Of a DNA stretch of 64,000 bases, positions 61,336 to 64,000 are shown one piece after another. The stretch lies in the NCBI GenBank assembly GCA_046295455.1, contig JBKBNI010000001.1, positions 297,305 to 361,304 on the forward strand, written 5' to 3'. The position numbers and the translations under genes are program-made. The notes under the pieces are model-generated. The model ran no database searches. It was not told where the DNA came from and saw only the letters and a program-made list of their open reading frames with translations. This DNA comes from Thermaurantimonas sp046295455. GTDB taxonomy: Bacteria > Bacteroidota > Bacteroidia > Flavobacteriales > Schleiferiaceae. Positions within the stretch are counted from its first letter, which is position 1. Each line of letters opens with the position of its first letter.

Positions 61336-63684
61336 TTAGTTTTTTACCAGTTTTATGGACTTCGTGTCATCGTTTGCCTTTAAAGCAAGAATGTAAATAC
61401 CGGCCGGCAAATGGGACAGATGGAGTGTGGTGTTTTGCTCTAAAACACTTCCGGATGTTCGATAAACAACCTGACCCAAAGAATTATAAATATATAGTTC
61501 GAAATCTGTTTTTTTAGCATCAGAAAAACTCATATGTAAGGCATCCGAAAAGGGGTTGGGATACACGGCTAAATCAAAAGATGAAAATTCAACTTGATCA
61601 AGCGGGCGATATGCAGGGGCTGATATGCAGGAGTAGAGGGTCGCGTTTGAAATATCATCAAAAGAATTAGGGGGGGAAATGTTATGATTTGGATCATAAT
61701 CTCCACCCTGACTGCTGTTCCAGTAATAGAGTATTATCGGATTTGAATTCATTAATGATCCACGTATTTTAGTAAACCCATTATTATTAATCCACCTATT
61801 ATTAGCTGTTTGGCCGGGAGAGCCGATGTTGCCGATGTTTACTTGATCGAAGTAGATGCCTGAGGTGGTAATGAAATCGTTGCACTCTATGCGGGTGAAG
61901 AGCAGATTGTCGCTGCCGTAGAGGCCGTAGCATAGGTTTTCTAAGGTGTTGGACGATACCCAGGTGTTGAGAGCTCGGTGCAGATGAATGCCGTAATATG
62001 CATTCATATCGCAGTCGTTTACCGAAGCCAGATGCTCGATATGGTTATCGCCTATGATGGCGTTTTCGGTTTCTGTGAGTTTGATTCCGTCGAAGGTTGT
62101 AAACGAATTGTCGCCTATGATGGTGTTGTAGTTGATGTGCAGGCGTTTGTCCTGCGTCCAGTTGGGGTCGCTGAGCAGACCTATGATATCAATCCCTCGC
62201 GTTTTTACGGTGTTCATGGTATTGTAGTGTACCAGCATTCGGGTGTAGTGCTGGAGATTGGTAGACACTTTCAGTCCGGTAAAATAGTCGGATATCTCAT
62301 TGTGGGTGATCTGATGCTCCGGGATATATCGTATATTGCGGAGAAACATCGCTGTTTCACCTGTTGTGAAGGTATTGTAATGGATGTTGTGGGAAGAGGA
62401 ATCTGTGAATATTCCGTACATGGCCTGGTCGAAAAAGACATTCGGCCCGATGGCTGAGCCAATATGTATGTCAGATTCGCGTGCGGCTACACCGATGTTT
62501 CCTCTATAGAGCTCATTGTTGAGCAGGTGTATATTTTCAGAATTGTCTGTAATGTATATGATGGGATTTTCCGTATTTGCCAGCACCTGAAAGTGGTTGA
62601 CCCCCATACCGGGATAGCCTATATGTACATTTTTGCTGTGCACGATGGCTACTCCCTGATGATATACCGCTAGCTGAGGATTGATGAAGCTATAAGGGGT
62701 TAGATTCACAGCTGAATACTGATGCATGGCTACGCCGGAGAAGCCTTCCTGATAGATGTCAATCAGATTGTCGGAAAAGAGAATATCGGACGGCGAGCCG
62801 TTATAGTCTTGGGTGGTCAAACTGATCACGTTGTTAGAAAAGTGATTTTTCTGTATGTATGCCACTCCACCGCCTTCAATCCATATACCGCGTATGCCGT
62901 GCTCGATGTGGCTGTCGAAGATGTGTACCTCAATGTCCGAATTGTCCATGTGGATGGCATCCCAGCGATTGTTGCCGTCACAACTGCGCACATGGCACTG
63001 GTCGAAAAAGAAGTTTGGACCACTGGTCAGTATCAGCCGGGCATCAGAGGCCATATTGAAGATGCAGTTTTGAAAGTAGTAATCGCCATCGAGGGTGACA
63101 TCTCCGTACACATCGATAACTTCTCCCACATATGTGCCCGGTGGCATAATACCACTCTGACTTACTGTGTGGTGCACCAACGCGAATGTGGCGCCGGAAG
63201 AGGGATTGCAACACTCGGCTATGTGGCCGGTTAAATGATAAATAATCCATGTTATAGGATCAAAATAATCTACTTCGAATGAATATAAATTATTATTTGA
63301 CAATCCTGGATTAGTAATTGTAACGCCAGTTAATTCAAGAGAGCCATTCGTTGTGTTAAAATTAAATCCACCTATGGTGAAGCCAACTGGCGTAACAGAT
63401 ATAACCGCACCGATAAATGGATTGTGATTCAAAATGATGAAGTTGGCGCTACTTCCGCATGCTGAACCCACTACGTTGGAGCCATTAGAAGCCGGAATTA
63501 CGGCATATTGGGCCGTTAGCGTCAAAGAAGATATGCATACACTTAGTCGCATGGCCCATAGGGTTATTACCTTAGCCAGTTTGCGGTGAGCTGGTGAGCT
63601 GGTGAGCTGGTGAGCTGGTGAGCTGGTGAGCTGGTGAGCTGGTGAGCTGGTGAGCTGGTGAGCTGGAGTAGTAGTTGTTTTCAT
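61336..63684 (-). CDS. Secreted beta-helix surface protein with T9SS domain and phase-variable N-terminus
   Basis: 782 residues. N-terminal tail MKTTTTP plus octanucleotide-encoded repeats of HQLTSSPA precedes a signal peptide (about 38-60, KVITLWAMRLSVCISS). A right-handed parallel beta-helix (about 215-640; many Asn/His-rich turns such as NNVISLTTQ and HNIHYNTFTT) follows, then a C-terminal type A T9SS domain (LAVYPNPFSDALHMS to end). Start ATG at 63684 has a good promoter (TTG-18-TAAATTTG) 27 bases upstream. An alternative in-frame ATG at 63552 begins the signal peptide directly. Beta-helix proteins often bind or cut polysaccharides; no catalytic residue is recognised. Ten repeat units are in frame here. 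Confidence 0.82.
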   Translation of the reverse strand: MKTTTTPAHQLTSSPAHQLTSSPAHQLTSSPAHRKLAKVITLWAMRLSVCISSLTLTAQYAVIPASNGSNVVGSACGSSANFIILNHNPFIGAVISVTPVGFTIGGFNFNTTNGSLELTGVTITNPGLSNNNLYSFEVDYFDPITWIIYHLTGHIAECCNPSSGATFALVHHTVSQSGIMPPGTYVGEVIDVYGDVTLDGDYYFQNCIFNMASDARLILTSGPNFFFDQCHVRSCDGNNRWDAIHMDNSDIEVHIFDSHIEHGIRGIWIEGGGVAYIQKNHFSNNVISLTTQDYNGSPSDILFSDNLIDIYQEGFSGVAMHQYSAVNLTPYSFINPQLAVYHQGVAIVHSKNVHIGYPGMGVNHFQVLANTENPIIYITDNSENIHLLNNELYRGNIGVAARESDIHIGSAIGPNVFFDQAMYGIFTDSSSHNIHYNTFTTGETAMFLRNIRYIPEHQITHNEISDYFTGLKVSTNLQHYTRMLVHYNTMNTVKTRGIDIIGLLSDPNWTQDKRLHINYNTIIGDNSFTTFDGIKLTETENAIIGDNHIEHLASVNDCDMNAYYGIHLHRALNTWVSSNTLENLCYGLYGSDNLLFTRIECNDFITTSGIYFDQVNIGNIGSPGQTANNRWINNNGFTKIRGSLMNSNPIILYYWNSSQGGDYDPNHNISPPNSFDDISNATLYSCISAPAYRPLDQVEFSSFDLAVYPNPFSDALHMSFSDAKKTDFELYIYNSLGQVVYRTSGSVLEQNTTLHLSHLPAGIYILALKANDDTKSIKLVKN
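63585..63664 (-). repeat. Ten tandem copies of an octanucleotide (AGCTCACC) in the 5' coding end
   Basis: By count, ten perfect copies of GGTGAGCT on the plus strand (AGCTCACC on the coding strand), 80 bases, immediately after codon 7 of the beta-helix gene. None of the three coding-strand frames has a stop within the repeat. With one unit more the frame runs into TAA in AGG TAA after five codons; with one unit less, into GGC TAA after four. Ten copies are in frame with the signal peptide, so strand slippage would switch the protein. Confidence 0.9.
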
Positions 63685-63710
63685 ACCTTATTATTTTGAA
63701 GTTAGCAGGT

Positions 63711-63739
63711 CAAATTTAAAAGAAATTTTAAAACGCCAA
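63711..63739 (-). promoter_or_regulatory. Bacteroidota promoter of the beta-helix surface-protein gene
   Basis: Reverse strand TTG (63737-63739), an 18-base spacer and TAAATTTG (63711-63718): both boxes and the spacing fit the TTG-N17-23-TAnnTTTG pattern, the best promoter in the window. Transcription should start about 20 bases before the ATG at 63684, so the repeat is within the translated region. Confidence 0.7.
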
Positions 63740-64000
63740 CATTTTTTAACAGGCGTGGTGAAGCATTTCAGGGTTCTCGGGTGTAATAGGCGGAAAATGT
63801 GGAAAAATGGGTGTTTTTCTACGGTTTTTTAAAAAGCACCCCCGATATCTCTCTGTGGCTTTTTGTAGGAAAAAGGGGCAACGCACCTCTTACATCCGCT
63901 GGTCGGGCTTAGAGAGGGATTTTGGGTGGGGTAAGCATTCGTTTTGATGTCTTTGTTTGCATTCTGAGGGTGGGCATTTGCATTCCATTGTGACTCGGGT
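63740..64000. other. Window end, no gene seen
   Basis: About 260 bases upstream of the beta-helix promoter. No ORF, RNA, clear hairpin or repeat stands out. It may hold upstream regulatory sequence or the end of a neighbouring gene beyond the window. Confidence 0.3.

Noticed and set aside
61978..63234. Long plus-strand ORFs opposite the beta-helix gene (for example 61978-62457 and 62722-63234).
   Set aside because: They are antisense to a gene with a signal peptide, T9SS domain and promoter; their proteins have no motif.
63585..63664. Possible CRISPR or minisatellite.
   Set aside because: Direct repeats of 8 bases without spacers; not a CRISPR. It is treated as a simple sequence repeat in coding DNA.

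Overview
The window is about 64 kb of a Bacteroidota chromosome, probably from the Saprospiria/Chitinophagia side of the phylum, although the sequence alone does not settle the class. The grounds are type IX secretion (T9SS) C-terminal sorting domains on five proteins, TonB-dependent receptors with carboxypeptidase-like N-termini, a bacillithiol gene (bshB1), Bacteroidota-typical families (DUF2141, DUF4286, PdeM), the rpsU-xerC-hpf block, and repeated TAnnTTTG promoter boxes of the Bacteroidota type. There is no IS element, prophage, CRISPR array, rRNA or tRNA. Most of it is ordinary core genome with accessory secreted proteins, and the right end (59.6-63.7 kb) is the most plastic part.

Layout: 0-4 kb (minus) holds the start of mvaD, a metallophosphatase, dnaN, a lone LolD/MacB-type ABC ATPase and a secreted C1B cysteine peptidase. 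4.2-9.8 kb (minus) is a tight run: small outer-membrane protein, Crp/Fnr regulator, alpha/beta hydrolase lipoprotein, CPBP-type intramembrane protease broken by a one-base frameshift, beta-barrel-like protein, phytoene-desaturase-like FAD oxidoreductase and a coupled 68-aa membrane protein. 10-14 kb (plus) carries prfC, a CoA-binding protein, a T9SS-exported endonuclease I and a DUF2141 protein. 14-17.2 kb (minus) is a GT2/TauE-like/vWA operon. 17.4-20 kb (plus) is a lipoprotein/TPR/DUF4286 operon with overlapping stop/start codons.

20-25 kb has two divergent TonB-dependent receptors flanking a perfect 16-bp DtxR/MntR-like palindrome. 24.9-28.8 kb (minus) is an rpoN/PAP2-like/AI-2E/pseudouridine-synthase operon. 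29-33 kb (plus) has a T9SS protein, the RNase P RNA, a 53-aa membrane protein, bcp and a conserved membrane protein. 33-41.8 kb includes an MMPL-type exporter, bshB1, a PAS-PAS-GAF histidine kinase coupled to a lipoprotein and a HAD hydrolase, methylmalonyl-CoA epimerase, PdeM and an LPP20-like lipoprotein. 41.9-46.4 kb pairs a TonB-dependent receptor with a T9SS-exported esterase.

46.4-56.5 kb contains a 50-aa membrane protein, gdhA, hpf, xerC, rpsU, an acyl-CoA dehydrogenase, a helix-hairpin-helix protein, a sodium symporter with a 34-aa MetS-like partner, an RmlD-like reductase, a PspC protein and a potassium channel. 56.6-63.7 kb holds an S9 peptidase and two large T9SS surface proteins. 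The last of these has ten tandem octanucleotides at its 5' coding end directly behind a good promoter. Gain or loss of one unit would bring a stop codon within about five codons of the repeat. This looks like a phase-variable surface protein and is the best lead in the window.
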